Shown piece after piece: positions 40,720 through 42,040 of a stretch of 42,040 bases of DNA. Origin of the DNA: Neobacillus mesonae (GTDB lineage Bacteria; Bacillota; Bacilli; Bacillales; Cytobacillaceae). The position numbers and the translations under genes were made by a program. The notes beneath the pieces were generated by a model, which was not told the origin of the DNA, did not search any database, and saw only the letters and a program-made list of their open reading frames with translations. The DNA lies in the NCBI RefSeq assembly GCF_023715155.1, contig NZ_JAMBNQ010000042.1:1-42040 (forward strand), read 5' to 3'. Positions within the stretch are counted from its first letter, which is position 1; every line of letters begins with the position of its first letter.

Positions 40720-41036
40720 GGATCCACCGAAGTATCCGAGGTATGAAGCATTTTAAATGAAGGTTCAACCAAAGTATCCGCGGTATGAGGCAATTTATCT
40801 GTAGGTTCAACCGAAGTATCCGCGGTATGAGGCAATTTATCTGCAGGTTCAACTGAAGTATTAGCGGTATGAGGCAATTTATCTGCAGGTTCAACCGAAG
40901 TATTAGCGGTATGAGGCAATTTATCTGCAGGTTCAACCGAAGTATTAGCGGTATGAGGCAATTTATCTGCAGGTTCAACCGAAGTATCCGAGGTATGAAG
41001 CATTTTTACTGCAGGTTCAACTGAACTATCCGCGTG
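40720..41036. repeat. Tandem array of 42-bp units (about 7.5 copies)
   Basis: Units begin GGTTCAACCGAAGTATCCGC or GGTTCAACCGAAGTATTAGC and repeat at exactly 42 bp from 40720 to 41014. The outermost units share a variant (GAGGTATGAAGCATTTT) differing from the inner ones, so the array looks flanked by older copies. Two minus-strand frames (14-residue unit LPHTANTSVEPADK in one) stay open, simply because 42 is a multiple of three; neither has a ribosome binding site. Confidence 0.92.
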
Positions 41037-41312
41037 TTAACCCCAACCGGTGAAAAGCCAGTTCGACAGATTTTGGTGGTTTCACAAGAATTTAATTTCA
41101 TTCTTACATTTAGTTCTCCAAAGCATGATCTTAATGATTCTTTGTGGCAATTTGATAGGAAAGGGAAAACCTCTATGGTGGAAAATATGGCTAACGCAGA
41201 TGCAAAGGTAAAAAATATCGGTGACCACTTTGTACAAGAAGTTTATGAGATCTAGAATCAAAGCAAAAGAGTGATTCCAATTCTCGTCACTTCGATGAAG
41301 ATTTTAAGAGGA

Positions 41313-42040
41313 AGTTGGCTTTATAGCTTCGATGAAGGACAGAATTCAGATTTTGGGAAGGAAATAGTCTTTCATAGTTTCGATGAAGGACAGAATTCAG
41401 ATTTTGGGAAGGAAATGGTCTTTCATAGCATCGATGAAAGACAAAATTTAGATTTTGGGAAGGAAGTAGTCTTTCATAGCTTCGATGAAGGACAGAATCT
41501 AGAATTTGGGAAGGAAGTAGTCTTTCATAGCTTCGATGAAGGACAGAATCTAGAATTTGGGAAGGAATTTGTCTTTCATAACTTCGATGAAGGACAGAAT
41601 TTGGAATTTGGGAAGGAATTTGTCTTTCATAGCTTCGATGAAGGACAGAATTTAGTTTTTAGGAAGGAAATGGTCTTTCATAGCTTCGATGAAGGACAGA
41701 ATCTAGATTTCTGGAAGGAAAATTGTCTTTCATAGCTCCGATGAAGGACAAAATTTAGATTTTAGGAAGGAAATGGTCTTTCATAGCTTCGATGAAGGAC
41801 AGAATTTAGATTTTAGGAAGGAAATGGTCTTTCATAGCTTCGATGAAGGACAAAATTTAGTTTTTTGGGAGGAAATGGTCTTTCATAGCTTCGATGAAAG
41901 ACAAAATTTAGATTTTGGGAAGGAAGTAGTCTTTCATAGCTTCGATGAAGGACAGAATCTAGAATTTGGGAAGGAATTTGTCTTTCATAACTTCGATGAA
42001 GGACAGAATTTGGAATTTGGGAAGGAATTTGTCTTTCATA
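41313..42040 (+). repeat. Second array of the 51-bp unit, continuing past the window end
   Basis: About 14 units in view, at exact 51-bp steps from 41367, with one extra base at about 41722 (GAAAATTGTC for GAAATGGTC) that shifts all later units by one. The units are related to those of 17100-18320 but have their own tails (FGKEV, FGKEF, FRKEM). Units at about 41470-41625 reappear at 41929-42040, a sign of block duplication. An ORF (41271-41735) reads the first eight units and is then lost. A new frame is open from 41773. Confidence 0.93.

Noticed and set aside
40664..41003. Two overlapping minus-strand ORFs (104 and 107 codons) in the 42-bp array
   Set aside because: Both are open only because the period is a multiple of three and the unit lacks stops in two frames; no start signals.
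41034..41255. 73-codon ORF between the two arrays
   Set aside because: Starts inside the last 42-bp unit without a ribosome binding site. The end (MVENMANADAKVKNIGDHF) looks slightly protein-like, but I cannot support a gene.
1..42040. tRNA, rRNA, prophage or plasmid origin
   Set aside because: I looked for tRNA-like cloverleaf ends, rRNA stretches, integrase or replication genes and found none; the only mobile gene is the IS110 relic.

Overview
The window looks like the chromosome of a low-GC, endospore-forming Bacillaceae species, most like Bacillus or Neobacillus. The evidence is a set of spore genes (YjcZ-type small protein, CotD, CwlJ, SpoIIM), Shine-Dalgarno sites of AAGGAGG type, a CcpA cre site, NagR (dre) sites, a Pho box, and a B. 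cereus Bla1-like penicillinase. The species is inferred from gene content only.

Layout. 1-3.6 kb: start of an unknown minus-strand gene, a thioredoxin-reductase-like fragment, a YjcZ-type peptide, cotD with a one-base frameshift, a DUF421 membrane protein, a decayed unknown gene and a PrmC-related methyltransferase. 4-12 kb: a beta-lactam response locus. It holds blaI, blaR1, a class B penicillin-binding protein behind a perfect BlaI palindrome, three more BlaI-type operators with no gene behind them, an internally deleted IS110-family element, and an intact class A beta-lactamase. 12-19.4 kb: small spore-type or membrane proteins (Gly-Tyr-Met repeat protein, cwlJ broken by a stop, LPNA-repeat protein with a YjcZ-like tail, several unknown peptides), a 24-unit array of a 51-bp repeat, and a DUF2089 / small protein / spoIIM-like cluster in which spoIIM is frameshifted. 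19.7-30.8 kb: amino-sugar catabolism. A cre-controlled sialate operon (nanE, nanA, SSS transporter, a NadB-like flavoprotein, nanK, RpiR regulator, nanQ) is followed by nagA-nagB-nagR and a SIS protein behind two dre sites. Together these take sialic acid through ManNAc, ManNAc-6-P and GlcNAc-6-P to fructose-6-P. 31.5-33.5 kb: a c-di-GMP pair, one gene with a GGDDF motif and one EAL gene with a 3' frameshift. 33.9-40.5 kb: a DAO-family oxidase and a Pho-boxed phnD-phnC-phnE-phnE uptake operon divergent from a cytosolic 5'-nucleotidase-like enzyme. 40.6-42 kb: a 42-bp tandem array followed by a second 51-bp array that leaves the window.

Main unusual signals: (a) a roughly 640-bp intergenic repeat present twice (3961-4592 and 30839-31489) whose hairpins keep pairing through paired or wobble substitutions, which suggests a structured RNA or mobile element; (b) two separate arrays of one 51-bp unit, each unit carrying an inverted repeat, open in frame in one array and frameshifted in the other; (c) a 42-bp array with what looks like a single-copy seed 21 kb away; (d) an unassigned flavoprotein inside the sialate operon; (e) an orphan cluster of BlaI operators; (f) several spore or signalling genes each broken by a single small lesion, which could be real decay or sequencing error.
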